48,637 bases of DNA from Agromyces mediolanus. Its GTDB lineage: Bacteria > Actinomycetota > Actinomycetes > Actinomycetales > Microbacteriaceae. The DNA is taken from assembly GCF_023715325.1 (NCBI RefSeq), contig NZ_JAMBNX010000015.1:1-48637 (forward strand), read 5' to 3'. Both the position numbers and the translations under genes were made by a program. Positions within the stretch are counted from its first letter, which is position 1, and the number at the start of each line of letters is the position of its first letter. The notes beneath the pieces are model-generated. The model did no database searches. It saw nothing but the letters and a program-made list of their open reading frames with translations, and had not been told where the DNA came from. This document shows positions 32,705 through 41,157 of this stretch, one piece after another.

Positions 32705-35700
32705 TGGCCGCGGCACTGCGGGACCGCAGCGGGCGACGCCCCTCGCGCGGCGCGATCATCGGCGCCGTGGCCGGCGTCGCCGCCGTCGCGACCGTGGTCA
32801 CGCTCGCCGTCACCGCGAACGGCTACGAGGCGCAGCAGGTGCCGCGGCTCGAGACCGCCGTCTGGGTGAGCCGCGACGCCGGCCAGTACGCGCGGGTGAA
32901 CACCGACCTCGCCGAGATCGACGTCGTCCGCGACGTCGACGACCCCAGCGCCATCGTGCAGTCCGGCGCCCTCGCCTCGGTCTACAGCCAGGGCCTCGGC
33001 CAGCGCTGGCCGGTGAACGCGGCGGATCCGGTCGACCTCGTCGGCGGCGAGGGCGTGGGCGGCACGCCGACCCCTGTCGGCACCCGCGAGGTGCAGTCGG
33101 CCGGCGACTGGATCGCGTACCGCACCGACACGGGCACCGTGCACGTCGGCCGCGTCGAGAGCGACCAGCCGGTGCCCGTGGACCCGTTCGCGGGCGAGGA
33201 GCGCGCGTCCGACGACGACGAGACCTACGCCGCGAACGCCATCGGCATCTCGCCGGACGGACAGCTCGTCATGTACTCGGCCCGAGAGGGCGCGGTGCGC
33301 GGCTACGACGCCGAGAGCGGTCGCTTCGGCGATCCGACGGCGATCGAGGCGCCGCCCGCGGCCGACGCCGGAGTGCAGCTCGCGGTCGTCGGAGAGCACT
33401 GGCTGCTCGTCGACGCGGCGGACGGCCGGGCCTGGGTCGACGGCGGGGCGCCCGTGCAGCTCGAGGTCGGCGCCGACGCTCTGCTGCAGCAGAGCGCCGC
33501 CTCCGGCGACACCGCGTATCTGGCCGACGCCGACGGCCTGCTCTCCATCCCGCTCGACGGCGGCGACCCCGAACGGGTCGCGACCGACGCCGGGACGCCC
33601 GCGCGGCCGATCGTGGCCGACGGCACCGTGGTCGCCGCCTGGCTCGCGCCCGGCTCCGGCAGCGCCTGGTTCAGCGACACGGGCGAGTCGGTCGCCCTGG
33701 CCATGCCTGCCGGCGAGACGGATGCCTCGGCCTCGCTCTCGCCGGTGCTGCGCACGAACGGCGATCGCGCCGTGCTGAACGAGACCGCGAGAGGCTTGCT
33801 CTGGACCCTGCCCGACGGGCGGCTCGTCCCGCTCGAGCAGTGGGACCTCGACGACGAAGTCGAGGACAAGGTCGGCACGCAGCAGGTGGAGGATCTCGCG
33901 AGGCAGGAGCCGCCCGTCGCGGTCGCCGACTCGTTCGGCGTGCGCGCGGGTCAGCAGGTCGAGCTGCCCGTGCTGCTGAACGACCACGACCCGAACTCGA
34001 AGGACGTGCTCACCGTCGACCGCGCCTCGATGTCCGGCGGCCTCGCCGACCCCGGCTTCGGCGAGCTCTCGCTCGTCGCGAACGACCAGACGCCGACCGT
34101 GCGGGTGCGGGCGACGAGCGGGTCGACCACCTTCAGCTACGCGGTCACCGACGGGCAGGCGAGCTCCGCGCCGGTCACCGTCACGCTCACCGTCGTGCCC
34201 GACGACCAGAATTCGGCGCCCGTCTGGTGCGGCGTCGACGCCTGCGTGCAGCAGTGGCCGTCGCCGCAGTTGATGCCCGGCGGCACGGCGATCGTCGACG
34301 TGCTGTCCGGGTGGGTCGACCCGGAGGGCGACGCCTTCGTGCTCGCCGGTGCCGAACCGCTCGACCCGGCGGCCCCGGTCACGGTCGTGCCGATGGGCAA
34401 CGGCCGCGTCGCCATCCGCCACACCGACCCGAACGCCGCCGGCACGACCGTGCCGGTGAAGATCACCGTCGCCGACGTGCACGGCGCGAGCGCCGAGGCC
34501 ACCCTCGACGTGCGGGTCACCTCGAGCGCGGGTCTCGACGTCGCCCCGGTCGCGGTCACGGCGGGCGCCGGCCGCACCGCGATCGTCTCGATCGCCGACC
34601 ACGCTTCGGGCGGCTCGGGGTCGCTGCGGCTCCTCGACGCCGTGCCGACGGCCTCGGCCCAGGGGGCCGGCCTCGAGGTCGTGCCGAACGCCGCCGCGGG
34701 CCAGGTCGAGCTGCGCGCCGCCGAGCCCGGCGCGTACACCGCCACCTTCACCGTGCAGGACCTCGTGACGCGGGCCGAGCAGGCCGCGACCATCCGGGTC
34801 ACCGTCGCCCCGCCGGGGGCGCCCATCGCGATCGCGCCCATGACCGCCTTCGTCCGGCAGGGCGAGGACACCATGGTCGACGTGCTCGGCGCCGTGCAGA
34901 ACACGGGTGGCCGCGTGCTCATGGTCACCGAGGCCGTCTCCGTCTCGCCCGAGCTGAACATCGGGCTCGTCGGGCAGTCGCAGGTGCGCGTCGCCGGCGC
35001 GACGACCGACGGGCAGCCCGGGCTCGTCGGCCGGGCCCGGGTCACGGTGTCGGACGGCGCGGGCGGCACGGCCGTCGGCGACCTCAGCGTCTTCCTCGTC
35101 GCCCGCACGGCCGGGCTCAGCCCGATCGCCATGCCCGACACCGTGACGATGCGCGCGGGCGAACTGGTCAGCATCCCCGTGACCGCGAACGACGTCAGCC
35201 CCCGGGCCGAGCGGCTCGTCGTGCACCCGGAGGTCACCGGCTCCGGCACCGAGGGCGAGCTCGTCTTCGCGTCCGGCAGCAGCATCCGCTACCTGGCGCC
35301 CAAGACCCCCGGCACCTACGAACTCGGCTACGCCGTCGGCCTCGAGCAGGCGCCCGACCGGCTCGACCACTCCACGGTGACCGTCACGGTGCTGCCCGAC
35401 GGCGCGAATCGCGCACCCCAGCCGCGCTCGCTCGTCGCCCGCGTGCTGAGCGGGCAGAGCGTGTCGATCCCGGTCCCCGCGGCGGGCATGGACCCCGACG
35501 GCGACCGCACCGTGCTCACCTCGGTCACGCAGCCGGGCAAGGGCCTCGGCGTCGCGACCATCTCCGCCGAGGGCGACGCCATCGTCTACACCGCTCCGGC
35601 CGACGGCACCGGCGACACCCAGCCGAACTTCGAGTACACGGTGCGGGATGCCTCGGGCGCCACCGGCAGCGCGGCCGTGCGCGTGGGCGTGCTGACCGCC

Positions 35701-38700
35701 GCGGTGAGCGACGCGGCGCCCGTGACGTTCAGCGACTACGTGCGCGTGCAGCGCTCCTCCGATTCGCCGGTGACCGTCGACCCGGCCGGCAACGACCTCG
35801 ACCCCGCGCAGGGCGCGCTGCGGCTCGTGAAGCTCGTGCCGAACGCGCCGGAGGGCACGCCCGAGTACCAGCGGCTGCTCGCGCTCATCGATGACCGGAC
35901 GTCGCTCGGCGACCGCCGGGTGGTGCTCCGCGCGGGCGACGTCGTCGGCACGAACTCCTACCGCTACACCGTCGCCTCGGAGCGCACCTCCTCGACCGCC
36001 GAGGGCCTCATCGTGGTGAACGTCACCGAGGCCGCGTCGACCGACGTGCCCCTGGTCAACGACACGGTCGTCACCGCGCGCTCCCGGCTCGAGCTGGAGC
36101 AGCGCGGCCTCGACGTCGTCAGCGGACGCGTCGTCTGGGCCTCCGGCGACGCCCGCTCGCTGAAGCTCGAACTGTGGGGGAAGGCTGCGGCGGCCGCCGG
36201 GTACTCGGTCGAGGGGCAGCGCATCCGCGGCCCGCTGCCGGAAGACGGCGCCCTCGTGCCGTTCCGACTGAGCGGCAAGAACACGGCCGGCGGCGAGGTC
36301 GAGGCCTTCGGCTTCCTGATCGTGCCCGCCGCCGACGAGCTGCGCGTCCAGCTGCGCGCCGACGTCAGCCCCGTCGAGGTGAAGGAGGAGGCGTCGAAGA
36401 CCTTCGACGTCGCGAAGCTCCTCGACCTCGCCTCGGGCGACTCCGTCGAGCTCGCCGCCGGCGGCGAGTACCCGGTTCAGCGCAAGGCGGCGAGCTGCGC
36501 CCCGGCCGGCGGCACGAGCGTCGAGTACCGCGCCGGTGCCGGCGCCCCCTGGTCGGATCTCTGCCTCGTCGGCGTGCGACTGCCCGGGCAGCGCGAATGG
36601 TCGCAGGTCGCGGTGCCCGTCTCGGTCATCCCGAAGGACCCGCAGGCCATCCTCTCCGCCGTGTCGCGCACCGTCGCCCCCGGTGCGAGCGAGACCGTGC
36701 GCCTCTACGACGAGATGACGAGCTGGGAGGGCGGCCGCGAGGGCGACCGCAGCAAGCTCGACTACGCCGTGACGTATCAGGGCAGCGCGTTCACCGTCAC
36801 GCAGGACGGCACGAAGGTCACGGCGGAGGCCCGGGCGGATGCCCGACCCGGCACCCGCGAGACCGTCACGATCGGCGTGAGCGCCTTCGGCGGGCTGACC
36901 TCGGCGATCACCCTCGTCGTCGGGCAGGCCCCGGCCGACCAGCCGCGCGGCGCCGTGTTCACGAAGCAGTGCTCGGTCGACCAGGGCAGCTCCTGCTCGA
37001 TCCCCGTCGTCGGCGTCTCGGGCGAGTACGACCCCTTCGCCGGCAAGACCGGCTCGGGCCTGAAGCTCCGCTCGATCGGCTCGACCTCGTGCCCGGTCGC
37101 CGGCATCGGCATGCAGGGCGACACCGCGATCTCCGTGACCTGGCCCAGCGGCCAGAACGCGTACGGCGGCGAGTGCGTCGTGCCGTTCACGGTCACCGAC
37201 GCCCAGGGCCGCACCGGCGAGGGGCGGGTGACCGTCGACCTGCTCGGCCTGCCGCAGGCGCCGGCCTCGATCGCGACCGCCGACTACACGAAGAACTCGG
37301 TCACGATGGAGGTGTCGCTGGGGGAGGCGCTGCGGGCGCACCCGGCGGTGACGGGCGTCGAGATCCTCGAGGGCGGCCGCGCCGTGGGCGCCGACTGCCG
37401 GCCGGGCGCCCCCGGCGTGTGGCAGTGCGTGGTCGGCGGGCTCGTGCCCGGCGAACGGCACTTCTACTCGGCACGGGCCGTGAACGGCGTCGGCGCGTCC
37501 GCCCCGACGAGCGCCGTCGAGGCGTGGGCGTACGAGGCACCGACCGTCGACGGCGTCGTCGCGACCCCGGTGTACCGGGCCGGCACGACCGCCCAGGGCA
37601 CCGGCGTCGTCCAGCTCACGATCACGGCCGACGCCGACGCGCGCTCCTTCCGCGTGCAGGAGACCGGGCAGACGATCGAACGCACGGGCACGGAGACCAC
37701 CGTCGACCTCGCGCTCGCTCCCGGCCCGCAGACGATCACGCTCGTACCGATCAGCGTGTACACGCCGCCGACCGGGCGCGGCAACAACGAGGGCGGGCAG
37801 ACCGCGACGCCTGTGACGGTCGCCGGAGCGCCGTACTTCGATCCGAACGGCATCACGGCCACGGCGACGACGAACTCCTCCATCCGCATCTCGGGTGTGG
37901 GGCTGCAGCAGAACCACAGCGCCAAGCCGGGCGAGATGGTCTACTTCGCGTGGCGCTCGGGCAGCGAGCCGCAGTGCTCGGCCGACGGCAGCGGTGCGCT
38001 CACGTACAGCGCCGGCTCGGCGAAGGTCTCCACCTCGCCCGACATCGACGGCCTCGACGAGCGCAAGCGCTACCTGATCAAGGCCTGCGGCTCGAACGGC
38101 TTCGGCGTCGTCGCCTCGAGCGTCGGCGAGGTGCGCGTCTACACGAGCGCCGACACCCCGACCGGCGACGCCAGCTACACCGTGGCGACGACACCCGACC
38201 CGAACGGCCGCAGCTACCGCTACGGCGTGACCGGCCCGAGCCTCGCCGCGATCGAGGACTTCCACGTCGAATACTCCTCGAACAGCACGAACTGGACCAC
38301 CGACTTCGGCGCGGCCGTGAACGACGCGTCGAACCCCGGGCAGGTCTACGCCCGGCAGTGCCACAACACCTGGGGCGGGCTGTACTGCTCGAACCAGATC
38401 GAGATCTCGGCGAACACCGCGCCCGCGCCCGTCTCGGTCGACTTCAGCGGCTCCTGCGTGGCGGTCCCGCCGAACGAGTCCAACGTCTCGCTCGCCGAGG
38501 CGGGGGTCACCGTCACGAGTGCCGGCGCCGGTTCGGCCGTCGTGCGCAGCTGGACCCGGGACGCCGCGAACTCGCCGACCACCGCCCGCGTCGTGATCGG
38601 CTTCACCGGGGCCTACGGCGCCCTCACCGACATCACCCGCGACATCGACGTCTGCGCGGCGCCCGACCCGGGGCCCGTCCCCGACCCGCCGAGCGGTCCG

Positions 38701-38715
38701 GGAGCGGGTGGATGA
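32704..38715 (+). CDS. Giant membrane-anchored Ig-like/FN3 repeat surface protein (2003 aa)
   Basis: A 2003-aa protein. Residues 1-15 are basic and cytoplasmic, then a signal-anchor helix (GAIIGAVAGVAAVATVVTLA). Residues about 50-380 contain beta-propeller-like repeats (GISPDGQLVMYSAREGAVRG). From about 403 come roughly ten to twelve Ig-like modules of about 100 residues, several with the bacterial-Ig/cadherin motif (LPVLLNDHDPNSKDVLTVD; IPVTANDVSPRAERLVV; DPAGNDLDPAQGALRLV). Two or three fibronectin-III-like modules begin near 1517. Cysteines become frequent after about 1230, suggesting disulfides. The tail is Pro/Gly-rich with no LPxTG. The likely role is a long extracellular rod for adhesion or wall contact, controlled by the adjoining kinase and MoxR genes. 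The giant minus-strand frame over it is a shadow. Confidence 0.85.
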   Translation: MAAALRDRSGRRPSRGAIIGAVAGVAAVATVVTLAVTANGYEAQQVPRLETAVWVSRDAGQYARVNTDLAEIDVVRDVDDPSAIVQSGALASVYSQGLGQRWPVNAADPVDLVGGEGVGGTPTPVGTREVQSAGDWIAYRTDTGTVHVGRVESDQPVPVDPFAGEERASDDDETYAANAIGISPDGQLVMYSAREGAVRGYDAESGRFGDPTAIEAPPAADAGVQLAVVGEHWLLVDAADGRAWVDGGAPVQLEVGADALLQQSAASGDTAYLADADGLLSIPLDGGDPERVATDAGTPARPIVADGTVVAAWLAPGSGSAWFSDTGESVALAMPAGETDASASLSPVLRTNGDRAVLNETARGLLWTLPDGRLVPLEQWDLDDEVEDKVGTQQVEDLARQEPPVAVADSFGVRAGQQVELPVLLNDHDPNSKDVLTVDRASMSGGLADPGFGELSLVANDQTPTVRVRATSGSTTFSYAVTDGQASSAPVTVTLTVVPDDQNSAPVWCGVDACVQQWPSPQLMPGGTAIVDVLSGWVDPEGDAFVLAGAEPLDPAAPVTVVPMGNGRVAIRHTDPNAAGTTVPVKITVADVHGASAEATLDVRVTSSAGLDVAPVAVTAGAGRTAIVSIADHASGGSGSLRLLDAVPTASAQGAGLEVVPNAAAGQVELRAAEPGAYTATFTVQDLVTRAEQAATIRVTVAPPGAPIAIAPMTAFVRQGEDTMVDVLGAVQNTGGRVLMVTEAVSVSPELNIGLVGQSQVRVAGATTDGQPGLVGRARVTVSDGAGGTAVGDLSVFLVARTAGLSPIAMPDTVTMRAGELVSIPVTANDVSPRAERLVVHPEVTGSGTEGELVFASGSSIRYLAPKTPGTYELGYAVGLEQAPDRLDHSTVTVTVLPDGANRAPQPRSLVARVLSGQSVSIPVPAAGMDPDGDRTVLTSVTQPGKGLGVATISAEGDAIVYTAPADGTGDTQPNFEYTVRDASGATGSAAVRVGVLTAAVSDAAPVTFSDYVRVQRSSDSPVTVDPAGNDLDPAQGALRLVKLVPNAPEGTPEYQRLLALIDDRTSLGDRRVVLRAGDVVGTNSYRYTVASERTSSTAEGLIVVNVTEAASTDVPLVNDTVVTARSRLELEQRGLDVVSGRVVWASGDARSLKLELWGKAAAAAGYSVEGQRIRGPLPEDGALVPFRLSGKNTAGGEVEAFGFLIVPAADELRVQLRADVSPVEVKEEASKTFDVAKLLDLASGDSVELAAGGEYPVQRKAASCAPAGGTSVEYRAGAGAPWSDLCLVGVRLPGQREWSQVAVPVSVIPKDPQAILSAVSRTVAPGASETVRLYDEMTSWEGGREGDRSKLDYAVTYQGSAFTVTQDGTKVTAEARADARPGTRETVTIGVSAFGGLTSAITLVVGQAPADQPRGAVFTKQCSVDQGSSCSIPVVGVSGEYDPFAGKTGSGLKLRSIGSTSCPVAGIGMQGDTAISVTWPSGQNAYGGECVVPFTVTDAQGRTGEGRVTVDLLGLPQAPASIATADYTKNSVTMEVSLGEALRAHPAVTGVEILEGGRAVGADCRPGAPGVWQCVVGGLVPGERHFYSARAVNGVGASAPTSAVEAWAYEAPTVDGVVATPVYRAGTTAQGTGVVQLTITADADARSFRVQETGQTIERTGTETTVDLALAPGPQTITLVPISVYTPPTGRGNNEGGQTATPVTVAGAPYFDPNGITATATTNSSIRISGVGLQQNHSAKPGEMVYFAWRSGSEPQCSADGSGALTYSAGSAKVSTSPDIDGLDERKRYLIKACGSNGFGVVASSVGEVRVYTSADTPTGDASYTVATTPDPNGRSYRYGVTGPSLAAIEDFHVEYSSNSTNWTTDFGAAVNDASNPGQVYARQCHNTWGGLYCSNQIEISANTAPAPVSVDFSGSCVAVPPNESNVSLAEAGVTVTSAGAGSAVVRSWTRDAANSPTTARVVIGFTGAYGALTDITRDIDVCAAPDPGPVPDPPSGPGAGG

Positions 38716-38806
38716 CCCGCCACACCGCGTCGCGACCAGGCATCCGCCGTCTGGGCATCCGCCGCACCGCCTTCCCCAGCACCGATCCCCGCCGAGAGGA
38801 CCACCG

Positions 38807-39772
38807 ATGACCATCGCCCCGGAACAGGCCGCCTGGTTCCACGAGACGTTCGGGCTCATCGCCGACAACGTCGAACAGGCGCTGCTCGGCAAACGGCACG
38901 TGATCGAGCTCGTGCTCGCGACCGCGGTCTCCGGCGGGCACGTGCTGCTCGAGGATGCCCCCGGCACCGGCAAGACCGCGCTCGCGCGGGCCATCGGGCA
39001 GTCGATCCACGGCACCAGCTCGCGCATCCAGTTCACGCCCGACCTGCTGCCCGGCGACGTCACCGGCATCACCGTGTTCGACCAGAAGTCCGGCGAGTTC
39101 GAATTCCACGCCGGGCCGGTGTTCGCGAACATCGTGCTCGCCGACGAGATCAACCGGGCGAGCCCGAAGACCCAGTCGGCGCTGCTCGAGGTGATGGAGG
39201 AGGGGCAGGTCACGATCGACGGCGTCACCCGCCCGGTCGGCACCCCCTTCCTCGTGCTCGCCACGCAGAACCCGATCGAGCAGGGCGGCACCTACCGCCT
39301 GCCGGAGGCGCAGCTCGACCGCTTCGCGATCAAGACCTCGATCGGCTACCCCGACGAGGCGGCGACGATGCGCATCCTGCAGGGCGTCGGCACGCCGAAG
39401 GGTGAGCTCGAGGCCATCGTCGGCACCGACACGATCGTCGCCATGACGGAGCTCTCCCGGAGCGTCTACGTGAACCCGCTCGTCTCGGACTACATCATGC
39501 GGCTCGTCGACGCGACCCGTCGCGCCTCCGAGGTGCGCCTCGGCGTGAGCGTCCGCGGCGCGATCGCGCTCTCCCGCCTCGCGATGACCTGGGCGGCCGC
39601 GGCGGGTCGCAGTTACGCGACCCCCGACGACGTGCGCGAGCTCGCCGTCGCCGCGCTCGCCCACCGCCTGGTGCTCGAGCCCGAGGCGGAGTTCGACGGC
39701 GTCACCCAGAACGCGGTCGTCAACCAGATCCTGCTCGACGTGCCCGCGCCGAGGGAGAACGGGGTGGCGTGA
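38807..39772 (+). CDS. MoxR-family AAA+ ATPase
   Basis: A 321-aa chaperone-like ATPase. Walker A is EDAPGTGKTALARAIG (near residue 50), Walker B is NIVLADEINRASPKTQSALL, and the sensor segment is FLVLATQNPIEQGGTYRLPE. The C-terminal lid (VSDYIMRLVDATRRASEVRL) is complete. MoxR ATPases act with DUF58 or VWA proteins to insert metals or to remodel and activate partner complexes, and both DUF58 and transglutaminase-fold partners follow here. The start is ATG 38807 with GAGAGGA upstream. The 91-base gap from the giant gene is the only sizeable gap in the operon. The stop overlaps the next gene by four bases. Confidence 0.93.
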   Translation: MTIAPEQAAWFHETFGLIADNVEQALLGKRHVIELVLATAVSGGHVLLEDAPGTGKTALARAIGQSIHGTSSRIQFTPDLLPGDVTGITVFDQKSGEFEFHAGPVFANIVLADEINRASPKTQSALLEVMEEGQVTIDGVTRPVGTPFLVLATQNPIEQGGTYRLPEAQLDRFAIKTSIGYPDEAATMRILQGVGTPKGELEAIVGTDTIVAMTELSRSVYVNPLVSDYIMRLVDATRRASEVRLGVSVRGAIALSRLAMTWAAAAGRSYATPDDVRELAVAALAHRLVLEPEAEFDGVTQNAVVNQILLDVPAPRENGVA

Positions 39773-41157
39773 GCGCACCCGAACGCCTGCTCCGCGAACC
39801 CGCGGGCCACGACACCGTCACCTCGACGCGCGGCGCCAGCGTCACGCGTCGTTCGGCGACCCGTCTCGGCGGCATCACGGGTGGCGCGGTGCGGTTGCGT
39901 CGCGGCTGGCGGCGCGCGGCGGATGCCGCGGGCCGGGCGGTGCGCTGGGTGCGCGAGACGGTGTCGCCCGCCGGCGTCCTGCTCGCCGCGCTCACCGTCG
40001 CCGGGGTCGCCGCGGGCTGGGCGTTCGGCTGGATGGAGGCGTGGGTCGTCGCGGCGATCGCCGGCGTGCTGCTGCTCGCCTGCGTGCCGTTCCTGCTCGG
40101 CGCGCACGACTACCGGGTGCGGCTCGAGCTCGACCGCGACCGGGTGGTCGCCGGCTCCGAGATCCGTGGCGGCCTCGACCTCGTGAACGAGGGCCGCCGG
40201 CTCGCGCTGCCCGGCGTCGTCGACCTGCCGGTCGGCCGCGGGCTCGTCGAGGCGCACGTGCCCCTGCTGCGCGCGGGGGCGCACCACCACGAAGAGCTCG
40301 TCATCGCGGCCCAGCGCCGCGGCGTCATCGACGTCGGCCCGATGACGGTCTCGCGCGGCGACCCGCTTCGCATCCTCCGCCGCGAGCTCAGCTGGCCCGA
40401 GGTGCAGCGCGTCTACGTGCACCCGGTCACGACGCAGCTGCCGCCATCGAGCGCCGGGCTCATCCGCGACCTCGAGGGCGCCCCGTCGAGTCAGTTGGTC
40501 GACGCCGACCTCTCCTTCCACGCCGTGCGGGAGTACGCGCCCGGTGACTCGCAGCGGCACATCCACTGGAAGGCGACCGCTCGCACCGGCACCCTCATGG
40601 TGCGCCAGTACGAGGAGTCGCGGCACGCCCGCATCGCCGTGCTCCTCGACCTCGACCTCGACGGCTACCGCGACGAGGACGAGTTCGAGCTGGCCGTCAG
40701 CGCCGCGGCCTCGCTCGGCGTGCAGGGCGTCCGCGAGGGCCGCGACGTCCTCGTGGGCGTGAGCGCCGAGCTCGACCCCGCCGACCGCGGCAGCGTGCAG
40801 GCGATGCGCTCCCTGCCGACGGTCTCCCCGCGGGTGCTGCTCGACGCCACCTCCGCGATCGAGGCCGGCTCCGCCGACGGGCTCGACGCCCGGGTCATCC
40901 GTCTCGAATCGCTCGCCGCGCTCGTCGCCCGATCCTTCGCCGACCTGTCGATCGCCTACCTGGTGACCGGCGCCGAGGTGCCGACCACGCGGCTGCGCCG
41001 CGCGGCCGTCGCCCTCCCGCCCGGCATCGCCGTCGTCGCGGTGCGCTGCGAGCCCGGCACCGAGCCGGGACTCCGCCGCTCGCGCGAGCTCGCGGTGCTC
41101 ACCGTCGCCGAGCTCGACGACCTCGGCCAACTGCTCGCGAGAGGGGCGGCGCGATGA
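39769..41157 (+). CDS. DUF58 membrane protein (VWA-like)
   Basis: A 462-aa protein starting at a GTG that overlaps the moxR stop. A basic, Arg-rich cytoplasmic region of about 65 residues comes first. Two membrane helices follow (AGVLLAALTVAGVAAGWAFG and AWVVAAIAGVLLLACVPFLL), then a beta-rich domain and the DUF58 signature REYAPGDSQRHIHWKATAR (near residues 250-270), then a VWA-like half (ARIAVLLDLDLDGYRDEDEF). In the VWA half the metal-ion-dependent adhesion site is D-L-D-L-D rather than D-x-S-x-S. DUF58 proteins pair with MoxR ATPases and usually with transglutaminase-like proteins, all three of which occur here in order. The exact activity is unknown. Confidence 0.9.
   Translation: MSAPERLLREPAGHDTVTSTRGASVTRRSATRLGGITGGAVRLRRGWRRAADAAGRAVRWVRETVSPAGVLLAALTVAGVAAGWAFGWMEAWVVAAIAGVLLLACVPFLLGAHDYRVRLELDRDRVVAGSEIRGGLDLVNEGRRLALPGVVDLPVGRGLVEAHVPLLRAGAHHHEELVIAAQRRGVIDVGPMTVSRGDPLRILRRELSWPEVQRVYVHPVTTQLPPSSAGLIRDLEGAPSSQLVDADLSFHAVREYAPGDSQRHIHWKATARTGTLMVRQYEESRHARIAVLLDLDLDGYRDEDEFELAVSAAASLGVQGVREGRDVLVGVSAELDPADRGSVQAMRSLPTVSPRVLLDATSAIEAGSADGLDARVIRLESLAALVARSFADLSIAYLVTGAEVPTTRLRRAAVALPPGIAVVAVRCEPGTEPGLRRSRELAVLTVAELDDLGQLLARGAAR

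Noticed and set aside
38708..38806. Upstream ATG extension of the MoxR gene
   Set aside because: The 33 extra residues are His/Pro/Arg-rich with no ribosome-binding site; ATG 38807 follows GAGAGGA.
32353..39291. 2312-codon open frame on the minus strand over the giant surface protein and moxR
   Set aside because: It is a GC-rich frame shadow: the composition is Arg/Gly/Ala/Asp-biased, there are no domains, and the plus-strand genes have clear motifs and overlapping starts.
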